Of a stretch of DNA of 15,469 bases, positions 1 through 7,294 are shown piece by piece. The DNA is from Caryophanales bacterium UBA2253 (GTDB taxonomy: Bacteria; Bacillota_I; Bacilli_A; ML615J-28; CAG-698). The stretch lies in the NCBI GenBank assembly GCA_002347755.1, contig DDXT01000020.1, positions 1-15,469 of the forward strand, written 5' to 3'. Both the position numbers and the translations under genes were made by a program. A model generated the notes under the pieces. That model saw only the letters and a program-made list of their open reading frames with translations, made no database searches and was not told the DNA's origin. The number at the start of each line of letters is the position of its first letter. Position 1 is the stretch's first letter.

Positions 1-74
1 TGCATTTCCAATTATAATATACTCAGAGGTTGGATGAGAACAAAATAATTAATCTTTGGGGGTTCCGGTTTTCC

Positions 75-103
75 TTAACTTTAAGCTTTGGTTATGTTAT
101 AAT
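75..103 (+). promoter_or_regulatory. Sigma-A promoter of the flavoprotein gene
   Basis: TTAACT (75-80), 17-base spacer, TATAAT (98-103) preceded by TGT, giving an extended -10. Transcription should start near 110, leaving a leader of about 20 bases before the GGAGG site at 120-124. The first 74 bases of the window hold another TATAAT (13-18) but no gene I can support. Confidence 0.7.
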
Positions 104-128
104 GAATTATCATTTTCCTGGAGGGACC

Positions 129-1268
129 ATGAACAAAAGAGTATTCATCATCGGCGGCGGCGCGGCCGGAATGGCTTGCGCCATCACTGTCAAACAAAAC
201 CACCCGGAGTATTTTGTAACCATCTTGGAAAAAAATGACCGCATCGGCAAGAAGATCCTGAAGACCGGGAACGGACGCTGCAACTTAAGCAACCGGAACA
301 TGGGAGCGGCTTTTTATAACGACCCCCGCTTTTTGGGAACCTGTCTGTCCAAATTCACCGTCGAAGATCTTTTGGATTTTTTTAAAGACCTTGGCTTGTT
401 CGTGAAAGACGACGGATCGACCCGTCTTTACCCATATTCGGAGACTGCGACGACGGTAATGGAAGTTCTGCGTCAGGAAATTGCCCGTTTGGGGATCGCC
501 GTCATCTGCAATTGTCAGGTCATGGAGATCAAAAAAAACCAGACCTTCGCCATCGGCACGACCCAGGGCCTTTTCGAAGCCGAGGTGGCGGTTTTGACCA
601 CCGGGTCGCAGGCCCAGGAAAAAACCAACGGCTATCAGCTGTTGGAAACGTTCGGTCACCGGATCATTTCCCTACGGCCAGGGCTGGTACCCATCAAAAC
701 TCAAGAAAATCTGAAAAGTTTGCAAGGACTGCGAGTGAAATGCATGGCTTCGGTTTACGAGAGGGAAACCCGGTTGCATCAAGACGAAGGCGAGATTTTA
801 TTCAAAGTCGACGGATTGTCCGGGATCTTGTCTTTGGACTTATCCCGGTATCTGAACAAGGACAACCGGATCGCTTTGGATCTGTTTCCGGGACGCGAAG
901 ATTTGTTTTTGGAGATCATGGCGATCCTGGCTCGCAAGAATCTGGAAAATGCCCTTTTGGGAATGCTTCCGAAAATGTTGGTTTACGAGATCCTGAAACG
1001 GAATCCCGACCAAAATTTGAAAAAAATCGTTCATGACCTGCATAATTTGGAGTTCACGGTCATCGGGACCTATGGATTCGATTCCGCCCAGATCACCTTG
1101 GGAGGAGCCGACGTTTCCGAGATCAACCTGAATTTTTCCTCCAAAAAAGTGCCTGAACTATATCTGGCGGGCGAAGTTTTGAACATTGACGGTGCTTCCG
1201 GCGGGTACAATCTGCACTTTGCGTGGATGAGCGGAATTTTGGTCGGAAGGGCCATTTCCGGTTTTTGA
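129..1268 (+). CDS. HI0933-family FAD-dependent oxidoreductase
   Basis: The 379-residue protein is a flavoprotein of the HI0933 (YhiN/YtfP-like) family. Seen: an N-terminal dinucleotide-binding motif GGGAAG at residues 9-14 with acidic E34 at the end of the second strand, the family signature KTGNGRCNLSN at 45-55, an internal VLTTGS segment, and the C-terminal FAD-contacting stretch from residue 346 (LAGEVLNIDG, then GGYNLHFAWMSG). Length is close to the usual 390-420. ATG at 129 is chosen because GGAGG (120-124) sits five bases before it; an in-frame upstream extension to position 30 would run through the promoter. The substrate of this family is poorly defined, so no reaction is assigned. 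It is monocistronic at its 5' end; pgsA follows after 70 bases with its own promoter and no GC-rich terminator between them. Confidence 0.9.
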   Translation: MNKRVFIIGGGAAGMACAITVKQNHPEYFVTILEKNDRIGKKILKTGNGRCNLSNRNMGAAFYNDPRFLGTCLSKFTVEDLLDFFKDLGLFVKDDGSTRLYPYSETATTVMEVLRQEIARLGIAVICNCQVMEIKKNQTFAIGTTQGLFEAEVAVLTTGSQAQEKTNGYQLLETFGHRIISLRPGLVPIKTQENLKSLQGLRVKCMASVYERETRLHQDEGEILFKVDGLSGILSLDLSRYLNKDNRIALDLFPGREDLFLEIMAILARKNLENALLGMLPKMLVYEILKRNPDQNLKKIVHDLHNLEFTVIGTYGFDSAQITLGGADVSEINLNFSSKKVPELYLAGEVLNIDGASGGYNLHFAWMSGILVGRAISGF

Positions 1269-1284
1269 AAAAATATTTTAACTG

Positions 1285-1313
1285 TTTACTAATCATTGGT
1301 TTTATAGTATAAT
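1285..1313 (+). promoter_or_regulatory. Promoter of the pgsA-recA operon
   Basis: TTTACT (1285-1290), 17-base spacer, TATAAT (1308-1313). The expected start is near 1320, about 20 bases before the pgsA ATG. No LexA-type SOS box (CGAAC...GTTCG) was seen around it, although recA is in this operon. Confidence 0.7.
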
Positions 1314-1338
1314 TTACAACAGAAAGCGTGGAATTACA

Positions 1339-1959
1339 ATGAATTTACCCAACCGTCTGACTTTGGCGCGGATCTGCATGATTCCTTTGATCATCCTCAT
1401 CCCGCTGATTCCGTTTTTCAATGATGTCATCATTTTCGGAGATGCGGCCTTGCAAACCGAAGTAACTTTGGAAAACCTGATCGTCCTGATCGTTTTCGCG
1501 GTGGCTTCGTTCACGGATTTCCTGGATGGGCACATCGCCCGAAAACGTCATCTCATTACCGACTTCGGAAAATTCATGGATCCTTTGGCTGACAAACTAT
1601 TGGTTTTGGCCGCCCTGATCGTCTTGCTTGAAAGAGGAAGAGTGGTCGCTTTTGGGGTCAGTTTGGGATTCGTGGTCACCTTGATATTGGCCCGGGAATT
1701 CATGGTCACCGGAATCAGACTGATCGCTGCCAGCGACAATCTGGTCATCGCCGCCTCCAAACTCGGAAAATTCAAGACGGTTTCCCAAATGGCCATGATC
1801 ATCGTCTTGCTTTTGCACAGTTACCCGTTCACCTTTTTGGGAACTTTGGCCCAGAACTGGGCAACGCTCATCCTCGTTTCTTTGGCAGGAGCGCTGACCT
1901 TGATTTCCGGAGTGGATTATTTCATCAAAAACAAAGACATCATTTTAAGAAATAAATAG
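1339..1959 (+). CDS. pgsA: CDP-diacylglycerol-glycerol-3-phosphate 3-phosphatidyltransferase
   Basis: PgsA makes phosphatidylglycerol phosphate from CDP-diacylglycerol and glycerol-3-phosphate in the cytoplasmic membrane, the committed step to phosphatidylglycerol. The CDP-alcohol phosphatidyltransferase signature is complete: D60, D63-G64, A67-R68, G77, D81 and D85 with the family spacing (D-x2-DG-x2-AR-x8-G-x3-D-x3-D). The rest of the 206 residues is mostly hydrophobic, with an N-terminal segment starting NRLTLARI typical of PgsA. The protein is slightly longer than the 180-195 usual, through an insertion around residues 27-45 in the first loop. The start has only a weak GTGGA upstream. recA follows after nine bases and its ribosome binding site overlaps the pgsA stop codon, so the two are cotranscribed. 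Confidence 0.93.
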   Translation: MNLPNRLTLARICMIPLIILIPLIPFFNDVIIFGDAALQTEVTLENLIVLIVFAVASFTDFLDGHIARKRHLITDFGKFMDPLADKLLVLAALIVLLERGRVVAFGVSLGFVVTLILAREFMVTGIRLIAASDNLVIAASKLGKFKTVSQMAMIIVLLLHSYPFTFLGTLAQNWATLILVSLAGALTLISGVDYFIKNKDIILRNK

Positions 1960-1968
1960 GAGAAAAAA

Positions 1969-2973
1969 ATGGCTGACGAAAAATTACAAGCTTTGGAAGA
2001 AGCCTTTAAACAAATCGAAAAACAGTTCGGAAAAGGCTCAATCATGAAAATGGGCGAGAATGTCTTTGGAGACATTGAAGTCATCCCGTCGGGATCGATT
2101 GCTTTGGACCTGGCCTTGGGAGTCGGCGGTTATCCGAAAGGAAGAATCGTTGAGATCTACGGACCGGAAAGCAGCGGTAAAACCACTTTGGCGCTTCATG
2201 CCATTGCTTCGGCTCAAAAAGGCGGCGGTTATGCGGCCTTCATCGACGCTGAACATGCCCTGGATCCACTGTACGCGAAAAACCTTGGGGTGGACATCAA
2301 CAACCTGATCATTTCGCAACCGGATACCGGCGAGCAGGCTTTGGAAATCGCCGAGCACTTGATCCGCAGCAACGCCATTGACGTCATCGTCATCGACTCG
2401 GTCGCCGCTTTGGTGCCGAAAGCCGAAATCGACGGCGACATGGGCGACGCTCATGTGGGGCTGCAAGCTCGATTGATGTCTCAGGCCATGAGAAAATTGA
2501 GCGGAGCCATTTCGAAGAGCAAGACCATCGCCATCTTCATCAACCAAATCCGCGAAAAAGTCGGCGTCATGTTCGGATCGCCGGAGACCACTTCCGGGGG
2601 CCGAGCGCTGAAGTTCTATGCCACGATTCGGATCGACATTCGCCGCATCGATGCCATCAAAATCGGAACGGAGATCATCGGAAACATTACTCGCATCAAA
2701 GTCGTCAAGAATAAGGTGGCCCCTCCGTTTAAAGTTTGCGAAGTCGATTTGATTTACGGAAAGGGCATTTCCTACGAAGGCGAGATCCTTGATTTGGCGA
2801 TCGCCGGCGAAATCATCGAAAAGAGCGGGGCTTGGTTCGCTTACAATGGCGAAAAATTGGGCCAAGGCCGGGAAAATGTAAAAGAATATTTGAAGAACAA
2901 CCCAAATCTGGCGTCCGAGATCGAAACCAAGATCCGGGAAAAGATGAAGGGCAATGTAAAAACTTTCGAATGA
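1969..2973 (+). CDS. recA: RecA recombinase
   Basis: RecA forms ATP-dependent filaments on single-stranded DNA for strand exchange and DNA-damage signalling. The 334-residue protein shows Walker A GPESSGKT (65-72), catalytic E95 in DAEHALDP, Walker B VIVIDS with D143, the segment around GDAHVGLQARLMSQAMRKL (159-177), Q193 in INQIREK (ATP-sensing), and the L2 region through ETTSGGRALKFY. The C-terminal tail is short and carries a mixture of charges rather than the long acidic tail of E. coli RecA. AGGAG at 1958-1962, overlapping the pgsA stop, sets the ATG start. It has no promoter of its own visible and depends on the pgsA promoter. cinA, the usual partner between pgsA and recA in Bacillus, is missing here. 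Confidence 0.98.
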   Translation: MADEKLQALEEAFKQIEKQFGKGSIMKMGENVFGDIEVIPSGSIALDLALGVGGYPKGRIVEIYGPESSGKTTLALHAIASAQKGGGYAAFIDAEHALDPLYAKNLGVDINNLIISQPDTGEQALEIAEHLIRSNAIDVIVIDSVAALVPKAEIDGDMGDAHVGLQARLMSQAMRKLSGAISKSKTIAIFINQIREKVGVMFGSPETTSGGRALKFYATIRIDIRRIDAIKIGTEIIGNITRIKVVKNKVAPPFKVCEVDLIYGKGISYEGEILDLAIAGEIIEKSGAWFAYNGEKLGQGRENVKEYLKNNPNLASEIETKIREKMKGNVKTFE

Positions 2974-2978
2974 AAACC

Positions 2979-3008
2979 AAACCGGGCCAACGAAAACCCG
3001 GTTTTTTA
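2979..3008 (+). terminator. Terminator of pgsA-recA
   Basis: Perfect 8-base-pair stem AAACCGGG (2979-2986) / CCCGGTTT (2997-3004), 10-base loop, run of six T from 3002. It begins five bases after the recA stop. Confidence 0.9.
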
Positions 3009-3089
3009 TTTGACAGCCAATAATGGTTGAGTTTTTGAAAAATTATGACGAAATTCCAGAAAAGAAACCGAAGTGATTAAACTTTTTCA

Positions 3090-3118
3090 TTGACCTATCG
3101 GGTCATTTAAGGTATAAT
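3090..3118 (+). promoter_or_regulatory. Promoter of rny, with a dyad over the -35
   Basis: TTGACC (3090-3095), 17-base spacer, TATAAT (3113-3118). The -35 hexamer is part of an inverted repeat TGACC-TATCG-GGTCA (3091-3105), and GGTCA recurs at 3120-3124 around the start site. A second TATAAT lies at 3131-3136 without a good -35. Confidence 0.85.
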
Positions 3119-3176
3119 AGGTCAGTAGACTATAATTTAGATAATTATAAATCACTCGATGGAGGTAGAAGAAGAA

Positions 3177-4793
3177 ATGCAAAGAATCATCACCCTGATG
3201 AGTGTTCTTGGGCAGATCTCACTTTATGTAGTTGCTTCCATTCTGCTATTAGTTGTTGGACTAGGCATCGGATATTTTTTATTCAAGAATCATTATGCGA
3301 AAGCGGGGAAATCCGCGGCCAAACTGATTGATGATGCCAAGAAAGTTGCTGAAGAAAATCGAAAAGCTTCTTTAATCGAATTTAAACAAGAGACCTTCAG
3401 ATTAAAGCAAGAAAATGAACGTGAGATTCGAAATCAAAGACAGGAATTCGACCGTGAAATCAAAGACAAACGCCGAGCCACTTCGGAGTTGGAAGTAAAG
3501 CTGTCACAGCGTGAAGAACGCCTGGACAACCGGATGACCAATCTTGACAAACGCGAAGAAGTTTTGAATCAAAAGGAACAGAAAGTAGAACAAAGAAAAA
3601 GCGAGCTTGATAAACAATATAGCAAAGTGGACGAACTCATTGCGGAACAAAACAAGAAATTGTTTGAAATTTCCGGCTTAAATGTAGAGGAAGCCAAGAA
3701 AATCATCATTGAACGGGTCCAAGAGGACATGTCAATGGAAGTTGCCCAAATCATTAAGGAAGCTGAAGACCGAGCCAAAATTGAAGTAAATCGCAAAGCC
3801 CAAAGTCTACTGGCAAATGCGATTCAACAATATGCTGGCGAAACCATCAGCGAAACCACCGTTTCGGTAGTACCGCTACCAAACGATGAAATGAAGGGCC
3901 GAATCATCGGCCGCGAAGGCCGAAACATCCGGGCCATCGAAGCCTCAACCGGAGTCGACATCATCATCGACGACACTCCGGAAGCCGTGGTCTTATCGTC
4001 ATTCGATCCAATCCGAAGAGAGATTGCCCGACGGACCATGGAAACCTTGATCCAAGACGGAAGAATTCAGCCGTCGCGAATCGAAGAATTAGTCAGTAAA
4101 TTCAAGAAAGAATTAGATGTTGAAATCAGAGAAACCGGCGAAAAAGCCGTCTTTGATACCGGCATCGGAAAAGTTCACCCGGAAATCGTGAAGCTGATCG
4201 GACGTTTGAAGTTCCGAACCAGTTACGGACAAAACGCTTTGGCGCATTCCTTGGAAGTGGCATTCTTAAGTGGAAAGCTTGCTGTGGAAATCGGAAGCAA
4301 CGAATTGTTGGCGCGCCGGGCCGGATTGCTTCATGACATCGGGAAAGCTGTTGACCACGAAATGGAAGGCAGCCATGTTGACATCGGCGTGGAACTCGCG
4401 CAGCGATTCCATGAAAATCCGGTGGTCATTGACGCCATTGCTTCCCATCACGGGGATGTGGAACCGACTTCGGTCATTTCCCAATTGGTTGCAGCTGCCG
4501 ACACCATGTCCGCCGCAAGACCGGGAGCAAGAAGCGAATCCATTGAAAACTACATCAAACGTTTAAGCAAACTGGAAGAGATTTGCAACGAGTTCCAAGG
4601 CGTAGACAAATCGTATGCCATTCAAGCCGGACGGGAAATCAGAATTCTCGTCAAGCCGGAAGAGATCGATGATTTGGCCGCTCACAAATTGGCTCGCGAC
4701 ATTCGCATGAAAATCGAAGGAAACGTTAATTATCCTGGAACCATCAAAGTAACGGTCATCCGTGAAACCAGGGTTCATGAAACAGCAAAATAG
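3177..4793 (+). CDS. rny: Ribonuclease Y
   Basis: RNase Y is the membrane-anchored endoribonuclease that initiates mRNA decay in many Firmicutes. The 538-residue protein has the full layout: one transmembrane helix (about 14-36), a long charged coiled coil (about 45-210), a KH domain with GRIIGREGRN at 241-250, and an HD domain with H357, H386-D387 and H424-H425 among the metal ligands. Length matches the family (about 520). ATG 3177 is chosen because GGAGGT (3161-3166) lies ten bases before it; an earlier in-frame ATG at 3159 would put this site inside the gene. It has its own promoter and terminator, and ymdB, its common neighbour, follows as a separate unit. Confidence 0.97.
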   Translation: MQRIITLMSVLGQISLYVVASILLLVVGLGIGYFLFKNHYAKAGKSAAKLIDDAKKVAEENRKASLIEFKQETFRLKQENEREIRNQRQEFDREIKDKRRATSELEVKLSQREERLDNRMTNLDKREEVLNQKEQKVEQRKSELDKQYSKVDELIAEQNKKLFEISGLNVEEAKKIIIERVQEDMSMEVAQIIKEAEDRAKIEVNRKAQSLLANAIQQYAGETISETTVSVVPLPNDEMKGRIIGREGRNIRAIEASTGVDIIIDDTPEAVVLSSFDPIRREIARRTMETLIQDGRIQPSRIEELVSKFKKELDVEIRETGEKAVFDTGIGKVHPEIVKLIGRLKFRTSYGQNALAHSLEVAFLSGKLAVEIGSNELLARRAGLLHDIGKAVDHEMEGSHVDIGVELAQRFHENPVVIDAIASHHGDVEPTSVISQLVAAADTMSAARPGARSESIENYIKRLSKLEEICNEFQGVDKSYAIQAGREIRILVKPEEIDDLAAHKLARDIRMKIEGNVNYPGTIKVTVIRETRVHETAK

Positions 4794-4794
4794 G

Positions 4795-4837
4795 AGTTTC
4801 CGGACTTAGTGTCATCATTAAGTTCGGAACTTTTTTT
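4795..4837 (+). terminator. Terminator of rny
   Basis: Long imperfect stem 4795-4808 / 4819-4831 (one bulged T and one G-T pair), 10-base loop, run of seven T from 4831. It starts just after the rny stop. The -35 of the next promoter begins two bases after the T run. Confidence 0.85.
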
Positions 4838-4838
4838 A

Positions 4839-4867
4839 TTGTCTATGGCTTGATTCTATGTTATAAT
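4839..4867 (+). promoter_or_regulatory. Promoter of ymdB
   Basis: TTGTCT (4839-4844), 17-base spacer, TATAAT (4862-4867) with an upstream TGT, an extended -10. The expected start near 4874 leaves a leader of only about 14 bases. Confidence 0.8.
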
Positions 4868-4887
4868 TGACCAAGATTGGAGTAATT

Positions 4888-5664
4888 ATGAAAATATTGA
4901 TTGTTGGCGATGTGTTCTCGAAATTGGGCCGAAGCTGTTTCGAACGCAACCTTAAAAGAATAAAAGAGTCCGAGAAGATCAACTTCATCGTCGTTAACGG
5001 CGAGAATACTTCCCATGGCCGGGGACTCAACGAAGGCCATTACCGATGGTATTTGGAGCAGGGGGTCAATGTCATCACCCTTGGCAACCACTCTTACAGC
5101 AACAAGAGCATTTTTAAATACATTGATGAGGCTCCGAATTTGGTCCGTCCGTATAATTTCCCGGATAACAGCCGGGGAAAGGGTTATGCGACCGTCAATT
5201 ATAACGGCATTTCCATCACGGTCATGCAAATGATCGGCCAGGTGTTCATGACCGGAGAAATCGCTTCCCCATTTCTAAAGACCAAAGAGCTGTTGGAAAA
5301 CGTAAAAAGCGACATTTACATCTGCGATTTCCACGGCGAAGCGACCAGCGAAAAGATTGCTTACGGCTATACTTTTGACGGGGCCATCCAAATCATTTAC
5401 GGAACGCATACCCATGTTCAAACCAACGATGCCCGGATTTTGGAGGGCGGATCGGCTTACATTACCGATGTTGGGATGACCGGGCCGCTGGAAGGCGTCA
5501 TTGGCGTTCGAAAAGACATCATCCTGGACCGCTACATGAACAATGGGGTCGAAAAGTTTTCTCCTCAGGATGAAGGCAAGACTCAGTTCAATGCCATCAT
5601 CGTCGAAATAAACGATGCGACCCGAAAAGCGACGAAAATACAAACCATCAAAATCGTTGAATAA
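4888..5664 (+). CDS. ymdB: YmdB-family metallophosphoesterase
   Basis: YmdB proteins (TIGR00282 family) are dinuclear-metal phosphodiesterases; in B. subtilis YmdB hydrolyses 2',3'-cyclic nucleotides and affects sporulation and biofilm choices. The 258-residue protein keeps the metal ligands: D8 (GDVF), E39-N40 (NGEN), N67-H68 (GNHS), H149 (CDFHGE) and H174/H176 (GTHTH), followed by the family segment ITDVGMTGP. ATG 4888 is used with GGAG at 4879-4882; an in-frame TTG at 4867 overlaps the -10 element and cannot be translated from this promoter. It sits directly after rny, as in many Firmicutes, but a strong terminator separates the two transcripts. Confidence 0.95.
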   Translation: MKILIVGDVFSKLGRSCFERNLKRIKESEKINFIVVNGENTSHGRGLNEGHYRWYLEQGVNVITLGNHSYSNKSIFKYIDEAPNLVRPYNFPDNSRGKGYATVNYNGISITVMQMIGQVFMTGEIASPFLKTKELLENVKSDIYICDFHGEATSEKIAYGYTFDGAIQIIYGTHTHVQTNDARILEGGSAYITDVGMTGPLEGVIGVRKDIILDRYMNNGVEKFSPQDEGKTQFNAIIVEINDATRKATKIQTIKIVE

Positions 5665-5671
5665 TGGCCAT

Positions 5672-5699
5672 AAAAAATACCGATCTTGCGGTCTTTTTT
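5672..5699. terminator. Terminator of ymdB, possibly bidirectional
   Basis: Core stem ACCG (5679-5682) / CGGT (5689-5692) extended after one mismatch by six A (5672-5677) against six T (5694-5699). The A/T symmetry would let it work on both strands. Confidence 0.75.
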
Positions 5700-5700
5700 A

Positions 5701-5728
5701 TTGCATAGAACGGTCCTTATGGTATAAT
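5701..5728 (+). promoter_or_regulatory. Promoter of the GNAT-protease pair
   Basis: TTGCAT (5701-5706), 16-base spacer, TATAAT (5723-5728) with TGG before it (extended -10). It begins immediately after the preceding terminator. Confidence 0.75.
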
Positions 5729-5748
5729 ATAGGAAAAAAGGTGACAAT

Positions 5749-6321
5749 ATGGAGAACAAATTGCCGGTGTTGACAACCGAGCGGCTGATTTTGCGCGAAG
5801 TTGAAGACGGCGACTATCAAGACATGTATGAATATTCGAAATTGCCTTATATTGGCCCCAGTGCCGGGTGGCAGCCCCACGGATCGCCCTCGGAAACGAA
5901 AGCCATCATCAAAATGTTTCAGGGAAAGCGGAAGTACGGTCAATTGGGCGTCTTCTCCGTCGTTTTGAAAAACAGCGGAAAAATGATCGGGACCATTGAA
6001 TTGCATACTTATACCATGGGCCATAAAGCCGAACTCGGATATACGATCAGCCCCTATTACTGGGGAAAGGGTTATGCAGTCGAAGCATCGAAAAAACTGA
6101 TTGCTTGGGGATTTGACACCCTGGGCCTGAAAAGGATTGAATGCTCGACTTTTCCGGACAATGCCCAGTCCCGCCGGGTTTGTGAGAAACTGGGACTAAC
6201 GCATGAAGGGATCCGAAGAAAAGGATACCTGCTTTATAACGGGACCGTCGCTGACATCGACTGCTACTCCATCATCGACGACGAATTTTATGAACGAATC
6301 AGAAACAACAATTGGTGGTAA
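5749..6321 (+). CDS. GNAT N-acetyltransferase, RimJ/RimL-like
   Basis: The 190-residue protein belongs to the GNAT superfamily, which moves an acetyl group from acetyl-CoA to an amine. Seen: the RimJ/RimL-type opening TTERLILREV (9-18), a central beta strand GTIELHTY (81-88), LGYTISPYYWGKGYAVEA (97-113) holding the acetyl-CoA pyrophosphate loop (WGKGYA), and the helix motif NAQSRRVCEKLGL (138-150) followed by EGIRRKGY. These features are shared by ribosomal protein and drug-modifying members, so the substrate cannot be assigned. AAGGTG (5738-5743) precedes the ATG. The last codons carry GGTGG, which is the ribosome binding site for the next gene, two bases downstream. Confidence 0.9.
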   Translation: MENKLPVLTTERLILREVEDGDYQDMYEYSKLPYIGPSAGWQPHGSPSETKAIIKMFQGKRKYGQLGVFSVVLKNSGKMIGTIELHTYTMGHKAELGYTISPYYWGKGYAVEASKKLIAWGFDTLGLKRIECSTFPDNAQSRRVCEKLGLTHEGIRRKGYLLYNGTVADIDCYSIIDDEFYERIRNNNWW

Positions 6322-6323
6322 AA

Positions 6324-7067
6324 ATGAGAAAACTGTTTAGAATTGTCTTACTGGCGGCGATGGCGATTCTCTTAACCTCTTGTTCATTTGTAAACCGGAT
6401 GTTTCCGGAAAAGATCGACCCGGATACTTTGAATTACATCAGCACGGTGGTCCTCAATTCCAATCTTAAGATCAAAACCGTAACCTATACCAAACTTTTC
6501 AATACCGAGATACCAGGACCGTATACCGGGACCGGAAGCGGCGTGATCATCAAAAAGCAGGATAACTTTTACTACCTGCTGACGAACCAGCATGTGGTCA
6601 TGCTGTCCGTTGACTATTCGCACCGCTACATCGTGGAGGATGTTTACAACAATGTGACGGCTGCGACCCTGGTGGCCAGCGACGAGGCCTATGATTTGGC
6701 TGTTCTCAAGTTCGAGTCTACCGAAGACATGCACGTCATGGAATTGGCCACTTCCAATCCCATCGTCGGGGAACTGGTCTTTTCGATCGGGAGCCCGTCT
6801 GGGAAACACAACATCATTACCGCCGGGAAAATCCTTTCCTATAATACCATCAACAATGTGGATTACGAAATAATCGTCCATGATGCCGTCATCCGTTATG
6901 GCAGCAGCGGCAGCATGCTGATCAACGATTCGTTTGAGATCGTCGGATTGAATACTTGGGGATTCGATGATGATGAAACGACGGTAGAAGAATATGTCGT
7001 TGGGGGAGCCACCCCGACCGAGAAGATCATCGAATTTTTGGAAGCCAACGGGTTCACCGTAGAATAA
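6324..7067 (+). CDS. Trypsin-like serine protease lipoprotein
   Basis: The 247-residue protein is a predicted surface lipoprotein with a trypsin-fold protease domain. Residues 1-19 form a signal peptide ending in the lipobox LTSC, so C20 should be the lipidated N-terminus. The domain shows all triad motifs: H90 in LLTNQHV, D124 in YDLAVLKF, and S195 in GSSGSML. The last replaces the usual GNSGGP, with serine in place of the second glycine after the nucleophile and no proline. The fold looks complete, but no PDZ domain follows, unlike HtrA/DegP. ATG 6324 is preferred: GGTGG (6314-6318) inside the GNAT gene is five bases upstream, so translation is probably coupled to that gene. Role unknown; cell-surface proteolysis is an inference. 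Confidence 0.85.
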   Translation: MRKLFRIVLLAAMAILLTSCSFVNRMFPEKIDPDTLNYISTVVLNSNLKIKTVTYTKLFNTEIPGPYTGTGSGVIIKKQDNFYYLLTNQHVVMLSVDYSHRYIVEDVYNNVTAATLVASDEAYDLAVLKFESTEDMHVMELATSNPIVGELVFSIGSPSGKHNIITAGKILSYNTINNVDYEIIVHDAVIRYGSSGSMLINDSFEIVGLNTWGFDDDETTVEEYVVGGATPTEKIIEFLEANGFTVE

Positions 7068-7075
7068 AATAAAAA

Positions 7076-7094
7076 ACGTTTCATTTTGAAACGC
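7076..7094. repeat. Hairpin copy A of a duplicated 19-mer
   Basis: ACGTTTCATTTTGAAACGC: stem CGTTTC/GAAACG around a five-base loop. It is preceded on the left by a run of A (7071-7076), so it has terminator form for leftward transcription. The identical 19 bases recur at 7260-7278. Confidence 0.85.
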
Positions 7095-7107
7095 CAGACT
7101 GATGACA

Positions 7108-7140
7108 AACCCCATTTCCAAAGATGGGGTTCGTTTATTT
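7108..7140 (+). terminator. Hairpin with T-rich tail after the protease gene
   Basis: Perfect 8-base-pair stem AACCCCAT (7108-7115) / ATGGGGTT (7124-7131) with a T-rich but interrupted tail (7134-7140). Likely terminator of the rightward operon. Confidence 0.7.
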
Positions 7141-7225
7141 TCCCCAACTATCTTGAAAAAACAAAAAACACTTTTTTAGACTCGAAAAAGATATCTTTTT
7201 GGGGTCTTTGTCCCATTTTATTGCA

Positions 7226-7258
7226 AGAAAAAATGAGCGTTGACTTTGTCAACGCTCA
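7226..7258 (-). terminator. Terminator of the leftward kinase gene
   Basis: Perfect 11-base-pair stem TGAGCGTTGAC (7234-7244) / GTCAACGCTCA (7248-7258) with a three-base loop. Read on the minus strand it is followed by TTTTTTCTTG. It lies 37 bases after the kinase stop codon. Confidence 0.85.
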
Positions 7259-7259
7259 G

Positions 7260-7285
7260 ACGTTTCATTTTGAAACGCTTTTTTT
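7260..7285 (+). terminator. Hairpin copy B of the 19-mer, rightward terminator
   Basis: Same 19 bases as 7076-7094, here followed by CTTTTTTT (7278-7285), so it stops rightward transcription just before it would enter the 3' end of the convergent kinase gene. Confidence 0.8.
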
Positions 7286-7294
7286 CTCCATCGG

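Noticed and set aside
2038..2865. Long open frame on the minus strand inside recA
   Set aside because: A shadow of recA caused by codon bias; low-complexity D/R-rich product, no ribosome binding site.
3023..3076. 17-codon frame MVEFLKNYDEIPEKKPK between recA and rny
   Set aside because: Plausible codons, but no ribosome binding site and no promoter with both boxes; it starts right after the recA terminator. Kept only as a note.
4867..4887. In-frame TTG start seven codons upstream for ymdB
   Set aside because: It overlaps the -10 box, and the metal-ligand numbering (D8, E39, N67) fits the ATG at 4888.
7185..7200. AT palindrome AAAAAGATATCTTTTT
   Set aside because: Striking by eye, but it is A/T-run symmetry in a terminator-rich gap; no separate role supported.
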